Positions 1 through 11,329 of a DNA stretch of 64,000 nucleotides are shown here, piece by piece. The translations under genes were made by a program, and so were the position numbers. Source of the DNA: Tilletia caries (taxonomy: Eukaryota > Basidiomycota > Exobasidiomycetes > Tilletiales > Tilletiaceae); NCBI GenBank assembly GCA_032718865.1, contig JALUTQ010000028.1:806001-870000 (forward strand), read 5' to 3'. The notes below the pieces were generated by a model, which searched no databases, was not told the origin of the DNA, and was given only the letters and a program-made list of their open reading frames with translations. The stretch's first letter is position 1, and each line of letters opens with the position of its first letter.

Positions 1-3000
1 GCGGGAGTCGGACTGACGACGCCAGCTGACGGCGGCGCGCCCGAAGGATCCGATCCCGATCCGCCCGCTCCAGCCTGAGCCTGCATATCCCTCGCAGCAT
101 AATACAGCCTCATCTGTTCCTTCTCGCCCATCACTGACAGTTGCTGCTGCTGCTGCTGCTGCTGTTGGAAGGAAGAGCCGCTCGGGCCGTGGGAGAACGC
201 AGGTGGTGGCGTCAGGGGAGTGCTAGACGCGCCGCCGCCGCTGCCAAGACCGAGAGAGATCGGTGCTGGGAGGGTCGAGCCTGAGGTCGCAAAGGCCGGC
301 TGGGACTGCTGCATGTACCCCGGCACGGCACCCTTGCCCTTCCAATCACTCGCGACCGGCTGCTGCTGCAGCGGCCCTTCATTCCATCCCGAGCTCGAGC
401 TCTCCTCCATCGCATGCTGTGAGACTTGCGGGTCATACATCGACGCCATCAGCGGATTCGACATCCGCTGCTGAAGTTGTTGTCGATCCTCCTCCACGAC
501 TTTGCCATACGACGGCACGGGAGCAGTCTCGTACGGCTCGAAGAAGGCCGTGTCCTTCCGCTGCAGCTGCGTCGTCGTCGTCTGTCCGGTACCAGCTGCG
601 TAGCTCCCTCCCGCCGCAACAGCCGACGAGCCTCCTACCGCGGTACTGCTGCCAGTACCAGCATCAGCACCCAACCCAGAACCAGAACCAGAACCAGACG
701 CGCCAGCCTGGTACCGCTCCACCGCATCACGCGCCTCATAAAACCGCCTCATCTGCTCCTTCTCCGTCTCCGCACTCGACGCCGCACCGCCACCGCCAGC
801 CGCAAACATCACCGGCGGCATCGGTAATCCCTGACTCTGTGTCGGAGCCGGCGAGGGCGCGTCCGAGCGGAGGGGATAGTGCTGCGGAGTAGCCTGCTGC
901 TGTTGTTGACTCTCGGCAGTCATGGCGACATACAGAGGCGACGTGCCCGCGGGCACTCGACTCCCACTAAGCTCCATCATCGACTGCGGCCGGGTGTTCA
1001 TCCTGACCGCGGTACGGAGTGGACCCGAACCCGAACCCGAACCAGAACCTGAACCACCAGGAGCAGGAGCGGGAGCATACGTCGGCGGTTCTTGCATCTC
1101 TTCTCGCTCCTCCTCCTGCTGAGCAGGCCCATTCCCGCGCGGTGGGAAACTAGCACTCTGCGACATCCCACCCGCACCAGCAGAAGCACCAGCGCCGCCA
1201 GCGCCAGCTTGGTACATCTCAGCCTCAGCCCTCGCACGCTCGTACAACATCCGTTTCTCGTCCTCCGCCGAGGGGTAGTGCTGTTGCTGGTGCCCGAGGA
1301 TTGTGGACTGGGGTGATGAAGGAAGTTCCCGCTCGGGCGTGGGCGTAGGCGCGGGTGACGGGCGGAGTGATCCACTCCCGCCCTGGCCTTGGTAGCCCGG
1401 GTTCAAAGCGATGCCCGGGCCCCGAATGACAGACGTTGATACGTTGCGCTGGTGGGTTGGAGGCGTGCTACCACCCTGGCCATACGCCGAAGGTGAAGGT
1501 CCTCCACTCGCTCCAGCTGGTGTTTGTTGTTGTTGTTGGATGAACTGCGACTGGTGCGCCATCGCAGCCTGTTCCCTCGCCACACGCGCCCGCTCCGCGA
1601 TGACCTCCGCCGCGGTAGGAATCGTCCTCTTCGGCGGCACATTCAAATTCGCGTTCGCGTTCGCGCTCCCATCCAGATTCAGCACGGCTCCACCATTGTT
1701 CGGCGCCCATACGACCGTGGGCGGCCTCGACGCGCCGGAGGCGCACGAGTAGATCGACGCTGGTGCCGACGGCGGTATCAAATCCGGATGTTCAACCAAC
1801 TGCGACAGCCTCGGTGAACCCTGCAGACTCTGAAGCTGCTGTTGCTGCTGCTGGTGCTGGAACTCATGCTGCTGCTGGTGCTGCCTAATCTTCTGGCCCG
1901 CCCGAAACCCGCTGTACGACGCCAGGTCATTCACGAAGAGCGTCGGGTCCAATCCGAGCATCTGCGCCGCCGAGTCCGCGCGGTCCGTATGGTGGAAGAG
2001 CGCATTCAGCTCGGCCTGGTTGAGCGCTCGACCTCCCGGTCCCGTAGGAGAGATCGCCGTGTCACCCGCTTCCGTGCTTGCTGAATTGTTCCTGCGCGGC
2101 GGTTGGCCGGCGATCCGGGAAGCGAGCGCTTCGGGCAGGATGGAAGGCTCGCGGTTGGAGTAAGGCATCGGCGGTGCGCCGGCCCCGCCCCCAGCCCCAT
2201 TTGCATTCGAATGGGCATGGCGACCGTGGTAGATACTGCCAGGCCCACTGACGAACGCCGACGTCCGCACAGGTGCCGGCCGATCTTCTGTCCAATGGAA
2301 CAACTGGCCAGGAACGCCCCTTCCGGCCAAGCCGGGACCGGAGAGAGTGGTGCCGGTGGTGCGCTGGCTATCGCTCCGTCGGAGCGCGTTCATCATCATG
2401 GGCGTTGTGGGCGTGGTTGGGCTGGCGGGTGGGAGTCCGCCGGCGGAGAGGGTGGAGCTGCTTCCGGCAATGCTGTGACTACGCCGGAGGGAGCCGGGAT
2501 GTACGGCGCCACCGCCGCCGCTGTAGACAAATGGTGGATAGGCGCCGCCATTTCCGTATTGTTGTTGTTGTTGGAGCTGGTGTTGATCGTACTGGTCGCC
2601 AGGTGGACCTGCTGCTCCTGCTACCATAGTAGCATACGCAGGATCGTCGTCGGGCCCGCCATGCAAAAGACCGACGGCGCCACCGTTGCCACCAGCAGAG
2701 AGCCCATCGACATGTCCGATATTCCTGACGATATCCTCACTCACGCTCCGCAAGAAGTTGGTGACGGTCATGGGCAGATGATCCATCACAATCGATCCGG
2801 CGTTCTCCTTGCCCGCATTGAGCTGTGAGTTCGCGGTGGAGGTGGCTTTGTCCCCACCGCCGAGATCGACGACGACGCGCATGGTGTAGGAGACGCCGAT
2901 GTGTTTTGCGGTCGCGACGCTCATGAGGGCGTGCGTTTTGGGGATGGTGGCAGAGAGGTCGAACATGAGCTTATCACCCTTGTACATCTTTTTGTTGATA

Positions 3001-4334
3001 CTCTTGCTCTTGGAGGCGATGACGTTTGTGCGCTGTACGCTCGCTGGTGCTGATAATGGCTCGGACGCGGGCGCGGAAGGGTTAGGGGAGGAAGCCGATG
3101 CTGGGATGGGAAGAGGGGCGTCTGCATCGGAGGAGGTGGTCGGCGCACCCGATTTGGTGGTACCGCCGGAGCCTCCACGGAAGGTGATTGTTTCGCGCAC
3201 GGCAAAGCTGAGGTTCCGTAATTTGACGGCACTGATGCGGTCTGAGCTGACGATGATGCGTACATTGACGGTGTCTCCGGGGCCGTAGCAGGTCTGGTTG
3301 CGATATACTTTTGCGGAGACGATGGAGGTGGGCTCGTTGGGTGGAGAGGGTGCTGTTGAGGCGGCGTGTTCGTCGGCGACACTGATGAGTGTGATCAGGG
3401 GTTAGTTCGTTCATAGCTGTGTGTGTGTGTGTGTGTTGTCTGCTACATAGATGCTCACTGGTAGATGGGATGCATGGAGTGCAGTTCGCTGTGAAAATAG
3501 GAGCGGGTTAACGCCGGTGAGGACAGCATGTTCAGCCTGGCCCAGTCAGCCAGGAGGAAAGTGAGAGATGCACGTACTGTTTCTCGATGACGATGAGCTG
3601 AATGGCCTGTACGACGCTGGAAACAAATTCCTTCTTGAGCAGTCCCCTGATGAGAATTGAGATCGAAAGTGTGAGCTGACTGGGTGCGCGCACGGAGTGT
3701 GTGAATAGACTCACTTCTTTGTCTGAATGCAGAGACTGGCTACGAGGTCGTATGTGATTGCGGACTGCTTGTCGATGCGGGCAGAGGGAGGCAGGCCTTC
3801 TGGGATCGGGATGACGAACGGGTATGATGACTGTGTGGATATGTGGGAATAGAGAAGACAGTGAGTGAGGGCATTACGAGTGGTGATATCGAATAGGAGA
3901 CTGACATCGGTGAGGTTCTGCCAGTCTTCTGGTTCCTCTGCGGGTTCCATCTTTCCCCTGGGCCCCTTGTTGGCAGTGGCATGTGCGACCCTGGGAGCGA
4001 CTCCCGGAGCGGTCCAGAGATCTATAGGACCGCGGCCGATGAGTTCGGCCCAGTGGTCACCTGGCGGGATGGTTTCGTTCTTGCGTAGTTCGATGCGTAG
4101 CCATGCTGCGTTGATGCCTTTGGGGGGTGCCTTGAGATGGACGACGCCTGCGATGCGTGCTGGTGGGCGGTCGTGGGAGGGGGGGATGCCTGGGAAGCCC
4201 TGGATGAAGGATCCTTGCTGTGCCGCTTTTGAGCTGGGTTCGATGAGACTAGAGGGAGAGAGAGAGGGTCAGTCAGTCAGTGGGTGTGTGTAGGATCGAA
4301 GGGGAACTCACAGCTTGAGCTGGGAAGACGACAT
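1..4334 (-). CDS. Arrestin-like protein with long low-complexity tail (3' end beyond window)
   Basis: Likely a fungal alpha-arrestin, a family that links ubiquitin ligases to plasma-membrane cargo. The start is ATG at 4332-4334; exon 1 (4312-4334) encodes only about eight residues. Exon 2 begins at 4248 and carries the arrestin-N-like segment (LLFDITTRNALTHC, then PFVIPIPEGLPPSARI). Short exons near 3660-3580 and 3510-3360 follow, separated by GTGAGT/GTACGT introns. The second arrestin sheet includes CYGPGDTVNVRM, FAVRETITFRGG and GVSYTMRVVVDLGGG. From about 2800 to the window edge the same frame stays open and encodes a tail rich in Gln, Ala, Gly, Ser and Pro, with polyQ runs near 140-165 and 1835-1875. 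The tail holds at least three copies of a charged helix-like motif around EKEQMR-x2-Y-x-ARD. Introns include a (GT)n tract at 3419-3436. The arrestin assignment is fairly sure; the exact subfamily and the C-terminus, where PY motifs would lie, cannot be given. Confidence 0.72.
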
Positions 4335-4751
4335 CGTTCGCTTGCTCCTCTCAGCAGACAGACAGACAGACAGACAGACAGACGAGAGCGGGACGCAAAG
4401 ACGAAGGCGAAGATCGAAGGCGAAGGTGAGCGTCAGTCAGTCCAGAATCAATCTCAATCTCAATCTCAATGGGTCCATGCGAATTGAATATTGAATCCTC
4501 ACCCAGTCAGTCTTCAGTTGGAACTTGGAAGCGAGCGAGGCGAGTGAGTGATGGCTGTGAATGCGATCACGTGGTCTGCCGCAAGTCGCAATGAATCCAC
4601 GTGGCGCCCGCTTCCACCCCGCCACTCGCCAGCGACCGAACACCGGACGGGGGCCCCGTGCGAAGGTCGACATCGACAGCGATAGCGACAGCGATAGCGA
4701 CAGCGACAGCGACATCGACAGCGACAGCGACAGCGACGGAAAGAGGCGAAG
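4335..4751. promoter_or_regulatory. Divergent promoter, arrestin-like / KEX1
   Basis: A 417-bp gap between divergent start codons. It holds a (GACA)n run near 4356-4383, an ATCTCA-type run near 4445-4470, two CACGTG palindromes (4568-4573 and 4598-4603), and a GACAGC/GATAGC hexanucleotide run at about 4674-4738 ending just before the KEX1 ATG. No TATA box is obvious. Confidence 0.5.
4674..4738. repeat. GACAGC/GATAGC hexanucleotide microsatellite
   Basis: About eleven imperfect 6-bp units in the KEX1 5' leader. In one forward frame they would read Asp-Ser repeats; in the KEX1 frame they contain TAG stops, so they lie in the untranslated leader or in an unrecognised 5' intron. Confidence 0.85.
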
Positions 4752-7292
4752 ATGCCAGCAGCATTCCCACGCGCAGACGACGTCCTCCCCGCATCAGCAT
4801 CCTTCTGGGTCGACACCATCCCAGGCCTGCCCCCACCCACAAACACATCCTCAACCTCCTCCTCAGCACTCGGGCCCGGTCCCAAACTACACACATACTC
4901 AGGCTACCTCCCCGCACGCCCGACCTCCGCGAACAACTACGCAAACGCACACCTCTACTTCGTCCTCCAGCGCGCACAGCACATCGGCTCCACACGTCGC
5001 CTCATCATCTGGTTCAATGGCGGGCCCGGTTGCTCCTCCTTCGACGGCCTCATGATGGAGGTCGGGCCCTGGAAGTGTCGCCAAGACAACGAGGGCGAGC
5101 TCGAGTGGGCCCTGCCTGGCTCCAGCTGGAACGAATATGCCGACGTCATCTACCTCGACCAGCCTGCCGGTACTGGGTTCTCGTACACCGACTCCAACGG
5201 ATACGTCACCAGCTTGGGACAGGCTGCCGACGAGGTCGTCTACTTCCTCCAACAGCTCGTCAAGATCTTCCCAGAGTATGCTCATGGGAATGGATACACC
5301 GCCTACCTCGCTGGCGAGAGCTTTGCGGGTCAGTACATCCCCTATACCGCCAAGGCCATCCTCGACGCACGGCCAGGGCCTCCCATCGACCTCAGCGGCA
5401 TCGTCATCGGGAACGGATTCATCGACCCGCGCTCCCAGTCCGGATCAGAGCTAGACATGATGGTCGCCGCCGGAATCTGGACCACATCCTCCAAAGTAAG
5501 TCCATGCCCGCAGTCAGTCAGTCCGAAAGAAAACGGGCTCACCATTTTTGGGAATCAGTAGGAATATACAGACGTCAACACCGTCGTCCAAAGCTGTAAA
5601 AAAGCACTCGACAAACTGGAAAAGAACTACCTACCCCGCGTCGTATCCGAATGCGAACGAGTCCTGCCCTCCATCATCCACCAGACAACCACAAAGGGAG
5701 CAAAGCCGATGTGCATCAACATATACGACGTCCGCCTCTCCGACACATCCCCCGAATGCGGCATGAACTGGCCCCCGACCTTGGCTTCGATGTACGTCTA
5801 CCTCAAGCGACAGGACGTAAGACATGCTCTCCATGTCGACGAGCGGAACCATCCGCAGTCGTGGGTCGAATGTAATTCACGCGTCGGGTCCGCACTTCAT
5901 GGGACCACAATCGATCCGAAGACGGGACGCAAGGAGGAGGCTAGTGTTGTGCTCTTGCCTGGCTTGTTGGAGAGGGGGTTGAGGGTCCTCATGTTTGCGG
6001 GCGATAAGGATCTCATCTGTAACCACATCGGCGTACAGCGCATCGGCGAGAATCTCGTCTGGGGCGGCGTCAAAGGCTTCGGCGTGAGTGTGGTCTCCCA
6101 TCCTTCCCCTTCACCCTCTCTCACCCCTGTGCTTTACTCACACCCTTTTCTGCGCGGGGGGAGATACAGACACCAGCCCCACCACCACTCGACTGGTACG
6201 TGAACAACAGCTACGCAGGCGAATGGACCTCCGCCCGAAACTACACCTACGTCCGCATCGCCGGCGCCTCCCACATGGTCGGCTACGACGTGCCCCTCAT
6301 CGCACACGACATGGTGCTCCGCTTCATGGGCTTCGACGACGGACTGGGCACTGCGGAGCTCGTCGCCAGTGCGGGCGCGGCGGCCAGGATCCCGAGTGTG
6401 CTTACTGTTAAGGGGAAGAAGGAGGCTGCGGTGGGGAAGGGGGGCGGGAGGAAGTTGGCTTTTGTTGGGGGTGGGCTTGGGGCTGGGGCTGGGGGAGTTG
6501 GAGGTGGTGGCGGTTTGGGGGGGAAGGAGGGGGTTGGGTTGCCGATGATCCCTGGTGTGGATGGGAAGACGGAGGACCAAGTGGCAGACGAAGCCAAGTG
6601 GGCTGCCTACTAGTGAGTATATCTCCCTCTCCCATCTATTTTCCATCTGAAAAAGACAGCACCCCTGCTAAACCAGCTGGATCTCTTCCTTGAACAGCAA
6701 CGCCGGCACAGCAGCCCTCATCTTCCTCATCATCGCCGTCTCCATCGGAAGCTGCATCCTCATCCGCTGCCGACGACGCTCACGACAGGAGCTCTACGGG
6801 CCCAAGCCTTCATATGGCGACTTTGCCCTCGGCGGCGAGGACGACGAGGGCGATGGGGAACATGAGTTAACTCGTCTTGTTGTTGATGACGAGTCCAGAT
6901 CCGGGTCGGGCGCGGGCGCGAGCGCGAGCGCGAGGAGGAGATATTTCGAAAATGAAGAGGAAGAAGCGATGGAGGCAGAGGAGAAGAGGAGGACAGCCGC
7001 GCACGAAGCTGCTACTGCCGCTCTTGTTGGCGACCAAGCTCGCTCCGGTGGACGGCGGACGCCTTCGAAGGTGCGTTTTACGGACGAGCCGGCTGAGGTG
7101 TGGGATCCGACTTCGACCGCGACGGCACCAGCACCAGCACCAGCAGGAGCGGGGGTGGGGGCGGGGGCGGGGGCGGCAGGAGGGTCGGGGTCGGGGTCGG
7201 GGAACGTGTCACCCCGGACGAGGGACGTGGAGAGTGTGGGTAAACGGGACGAGGAGAATATCTTTGATGTTGGGGATGATGAGGAGGAGTGA
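4752..7292 (+). CDS. KEX1: Pheromone-processing serine carboxypeptidase (Kex1-like)
   Basis: A membrane-anchored serine carboxypeptidase of family S10. Kex1 enzymes trim C-terminal Lys/Arg from secreted precursors after Kex2 cleavage in the late Golgi. Four exons: 4752-5495, 5562-6083, 6170-6612 and 6698-7292, giving 767 aa in phase. Visible motifs are [10 protein letters not shown] (about 87-96), [10 protein letters not shown] with catalytic Ser190, GDKDLICNH (about 395-403, the Asp region) and ASHMVGYD with His457. A Gly-rich linker (about 485-530) leads to one transmembrane helix (about 574-594), then a basic stop-transfer patch and an acidic cytosolic tail, the classical Kex1 layout. The N-terminus at this ATG ([12 protein letters not shown]) lacks a signal peptide; the reading frame is closed upstream, so a 5' exon has probably been missed. 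The gene converges on the Utp8-like gene. Confidence 0.93.
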
Positions 7293-7612
7293 GGCCGATA
7301 GGATGGACCGCATTTTTCCCGAGCACAGCGACCACGCCCAAGGACACTCTCTCTCTACCCCAACTGGTTGCCGAGCTCCCTGTCATCCTCCCTCCCCTCG
7401 TACGAAAATGGACACATCGGCATAATAGCCGCCCCTTCCCTTGCCCGTCCGCAGATCGACCAGGGGTAAATCCCGACCTCGTGTTGAAAGGGGCAAGACT
7501 GAAAATACGATTTGAAGCAAGTTGACAACGAAGGATCTTTTAATAGCAAGGGGGTCACAACTTAAGAAGGAAGGAAAGCGAAGAGGAGGGGGAGGGGGAG
7601 GGGATGCGCGAT
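7293..7612. other. Convergent 3' region, KEX1 / Utp8-like
   Basis: 320 bp between two stop codons. I see only presumptive 3' UTRs and a G-rich tract near 7583-7602; no ORF or RNA gene is supported. Confidence 0.6.
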
Positions 7613-10600
7613 TCAAAACTCCAACACCTCCACCGCATACTCCCCAACCAACAAACTGGCCTCCTGCATCATCCGCCTCTTCATCCGCCCCGCCCCGTCC
7701 TGCACAGGCACATACACATCCCCACCACCCGTCATACTCCGCGCCTGCACCTGCACCTGCACCTGCACCAGCAAGCCCGCTGCTTCTTGCGCTTTCATCC
7801 CAGCTTTGTCCTTGCCCTTGCCCTTGGCTTTGGCTTTCGAGCGCATCTTGGCCGAGCGCGAGCGGGAGCGGTCACGTAGGGCTGGATGAACACCTCCCTC
7901 TCCGTCCTCGTCCTCGTCCTCACTCTCCAACACCACCCCATCCCCGCGCACACCAGCGCGCACCCGATCCGCCTCCAGCACCGCAAACGCCCTCAGCGGG
8001 CCGAGGAGGAGCGAGAGCGAGGACAGATGGGCAGAGTGCGCCGCCAGGGCCGTGTGCATCTTGTCGAGCGTTGTCTGGGCTTGGGGGGAGGAGAGGGACG
8101 AGGAGAGGAGGGTGGGGAAGAAGGTGTCGAGGAGGTCGGTTAGGAGAAGGATGATCTTTTGTGTATCATCATACCAGCAAGATAGGGACGGGGGTCAGTC
8201 TCAGCTTCACGAAGTCTAGGAACGCGCAGAATGTAAGTAGAATACTCACCTCGTCCAAGCGTGGCAACGGCAACTTCGTCTCCTTCCCACCAGAACCCTT
8301 CTCTTCCACCCACCCACTCCGATGCAGCGGAACCCGTCCCCACTCCTCCACCCACCCACACAACACCTCCGCCAACACAACCACCCCACCCACAACCTCA
8401 TCCCCATCCCCATCCCCATCTCCGTCCTTGCCGCTCAACCGGAAATGCCGCTTCAGCGCAACCCGGACCAAAGGCCTCGACAGCGGCAGCGGCAAAAACG
8501 CCCGCAAGTAGCTGCCCAAGCTAGCACCACCACGCGGCAGGAGGGCGAAGAGACTTTGCACGAGCTCGTCTTCGGATAAGTCCGGGCGGGTGCGTAAAGC
8601 GCGCAAGACCCCCTCCCAATCGGAGGATGCGCGCAGTTGAGCGAGCGTGGCGACAGGCGCGGGCGCGGGCGTGGGCGGGGAGGTGATCGGAAAACCGTTC
8701 ACGTCCGAAGCATGAGCATGAGCATGAGACTGGGCGTGTCCATTCTCCTTAGGATGCTTGCCTCCCCTCCTCTTCTTCTCCCCCTTCTCCTTCTGACCAT
8801 CTGTAGCCGCATCGCCTCCTCCTTCGACCCGACGGATCCAGCGGGCCGTGAGCTCCGCCCTTCCGAGCACATGCCGGACCGAGGAGTGCGGCGGGAGCGT
8901 GTACGGCAGGACGATCGAGGTCGAGTGTTGGGATGTCGATGCTCCCTTGCTGGTTCGTCGGCCTGCGGACGTCGACGAGGTGGTGGGGAGAGGCACCGTG
9001 TTGAGGACGACGACGACCTGCGACCCAGCCGAGCGGATCGCACTGATACTCAACCCAGGATCCTGAATTCCCACAGGGGATGAATCATCCCCATCCCCAT
9101 CCTTATCCTCATCCATCGCAATGGCCGCCTGCGCGCTCACCAACCCAGGCAACGAGAAATGAGGAGGCAAGAGCGCACTAACGTCCGCCTCCGCCACCAC
9201 CGCCTCCAGAGCAATATCCACCAACGCAGCCTGAACACGCGGTTTGAGCTTCTTATTAGAGGAGCCGTCTGCGCCGCCGCCGCCGAGGGCGACGAGACCG
9301 ATGAGGAGGAGGTGTGTGGAGTCGAGTGTGAGCACGGTGGCTGGTTTGGAGAGGGACGATGGGGTGGGGAAGCGGAAGTGGTTCAGGTGGATGGTGCGGT
9401 TCAGGCTGAGGAGGGGAGTCGCGTCTGAGGAGAGTGTGAGTTGGTAGAGACGGAGGGTTCCGGCCCGGGCTGGAGAAATGACAATGGAAGGGAATGTTCA
9501 GTTGGGAGTTGGGATTTAGTAGGCCGTTCCGAAAGTGATTGAAGAAACATACTGAGAATGGCCAGGTTCCCGTCTGGATGGAGGGTGCATGCGAGGACAT
9601 CGGATGCGCCAAGCACCGAGCTTCTCTCTGTCGACGTTGACCCTTCCAAGCCAGGAATGACGACGTCCTGGAAGAAATGAACCCGATCGTCGGCGGCTGC
9701 ATCTTTGTCTGTGCTCTGGATGAGGATGGTCGACAGCTTCAGAGCGCCGTTCGGATCGAGGGTAGGAGGCTCGACGGGGAGAGCGTTGAGATCGTCCATT
9801 AGCTGGAGGGCAGACTTGCGACCTCGCGCTGGTGCTCCCTTCTTGACAGCGTTCCCGTTGCCATTGATGTGTTTCTGTTCGGGCAGGGCGGGGGATGAGA
9901 TGCGGAAGACGAGTGCCGAGACGCGTTCGTGGTTGATCAGACTGGGATCGGAGTGTCTGAGCAGATGGAGGGCGGGTGTAGAGTCGAAGAGGGTGAAGTG
10001 GTGAGTGATAGTTCTCCGCTCATCTGTGTTTGTGGTAGGAGGTGCCCAGGTGCGTAGATGCTGAATGGCAGGGGCGGTGGGGAGATCGGTGTTCGGGCGT
10101 TGGAAGAGGGTTATGCGGGATGAGAAGGCATGGGAGACTGCTAGTTCTGCGGTGTTGAGGATATGGAGGGAGTCGATGGGATCGCTGTGGAAGATGTTCG
10201 ATGGGAGGATGGTCTGCGACTGTACTGGCGGTTGATGTGATGATGATGATGATGAAGTGGAAGGCAGTTCGGTGTAGGCGCGCAGGGTGTGTTTCGGGTG
10301 TGAGATGGGGATGTAAGTGGTCCTAGTGTTTGTGTTTGTGAGTGTGGTGAGCGGTGCGGCGGATGCGAGTCTCTCCCCTGCTGCTGGGTCGAGGGAGAAG
10401 GACTGTGTGGGAGGGATGTGTGTGGTGGTGGCAGGTTCGGCTGGTGCTGGGATTGAGAGTGCGTCTGTTGTGGCTGCTGGTGCTGCTGCTGTGTTGATGA
10501 TGTGTACTGTGTTTGTGTGGTGGTTCGCGATGACTGCGATGTTGCGCACCCGCTTGACTGCTGCTCGCTGTTGTGATGCTGATGCTGAGGATGAGGATGA

Positions 10601-10777
10601 GGATGAGGAAGCGAGCTTGTATGCTGATCCTGCCGTTGTCGCTGTTGCTGCAGAGGATGACGCTGACGCTGACGCTGATGCTGCGATGATGTGTGGGATG
10701 TGGGCGAGGGAGGGCAGCGCGTTGTCCCGCTGTCCCGCTGCTCTGCTGTCTGCGATCATCTTCCCTTCCCTTCCCAT
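7613..10777 (-). CDS. Probable Utp8/NOL11-like ribosome biogenesis protein
   Basis: 995 aa from three exons: 10777-9553, 9469-8250 and 8155-7613, with phases adding exactly. The N-terminal half has repeated beta-strand-like segments, for example VRNIAVIANHHTNTVHIIN and LACTLHPDGNLAIL running across the first intron into RAGTLRLYQLTLS, as expected for a beta-propeller. The C-terminal half is helical (DWEGVLRALRTRPDLSEDELV, then LDEIILLLTDLLDTFFPTLL), and the tail is basic (KAKAKGKGKDK). A propeller plus helical C-terminus is the plan of Utp8 (yeast) and NOL11 (animals), subunits of the t-UTP complex in early 18S rRNA processing. The family call rests on this architecture and short local likeness, not on a diagnostic motif. 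Low-complexity Ala/Ser stretches interrupt the N-terminus. It could be another nucleolar propeller protein. Confidence 0.4.
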
Positions 10778-11329
10778 GTCCAGGCGCGATCCTGTCCAAT
10801 AATGGGAATGTCGATTTGGAACGTAACGTCTTCCCAGACGGCAGAGCGAGCGAGAAAAAAGTTGAGTGGGACGAGACAACGACGAAACGCTCCGAGCTGC
10901 TGTCAATCGGGAAAGTGCTTTCCCAATATCGCTTTTGCCCCACGTGACCCTCTCGCTGTGTGTGAGTGAGTGAGCGAGGTCTGTGCGCGACTCCCACTTC
11001 TTCCTGTCCGACGCTTTTCTTCCCTTGCCCGCTTGCCCGCCTTGCTCGCAGGTGGGTGGGTTCATATCTTTGAACTTCGTCTTGCCTTGACGCTGTCTGC
11101 TGTGTTAGATTAGAGAGAGCGAGACCGAGAGCGAGACTGCTGCTCCTGTTGTGTGCTGTGAATAATGGTGAAGCGCGTCTCTCTGCTGTCGGTGTTGGTC
11201 TTTGTGCAGTCACTCGCCATTGCATCCCTCCTCTTCTTCCTACTCCGCCAACCTCCTGACCACCACCACCATCGCAACACCACACTCACCACCACCACCA
11301 CCACCGCACCACACACTACACTAGACAAC
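10778..11329. promoter_or_regulatory. Divergent promoter, Utp8-like / NDK
   Basis: 552 bp between start codons. Contains a CACGTG at 10941-10946, a GTGAGTGAGTGAG run near 10960-10974, and CAC/ACC repeats (11261-11312) just upstream of the NDK ATG. An in-frame upstream ATG for NDK lies at 11165. Confidence 0.5.

Noticed and set aside
263..3288. Several plus-strand ORFs (263-892, 426-827, 2103-2828, 2899-3288)
   Set aside because: They lie opposite the long minus-strand frame of the arrestin-like gene, are low complexity, and show no family sequence.
4601..5599. 332-codon plus-strand ORF overlapping KEX1
   Set aside because: It is the +1 shadow of the carboxypeptidase exon, which carries the real catalytic motifs in its own frame.
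10317..10802. 161-codon plus-strand ORF with hydrophobic runs
   Set aside because: Antisense to exon 1 of the Utp8-like gene; Val/Ala richness arises from the complement of Ala/Ser/Thr codons.
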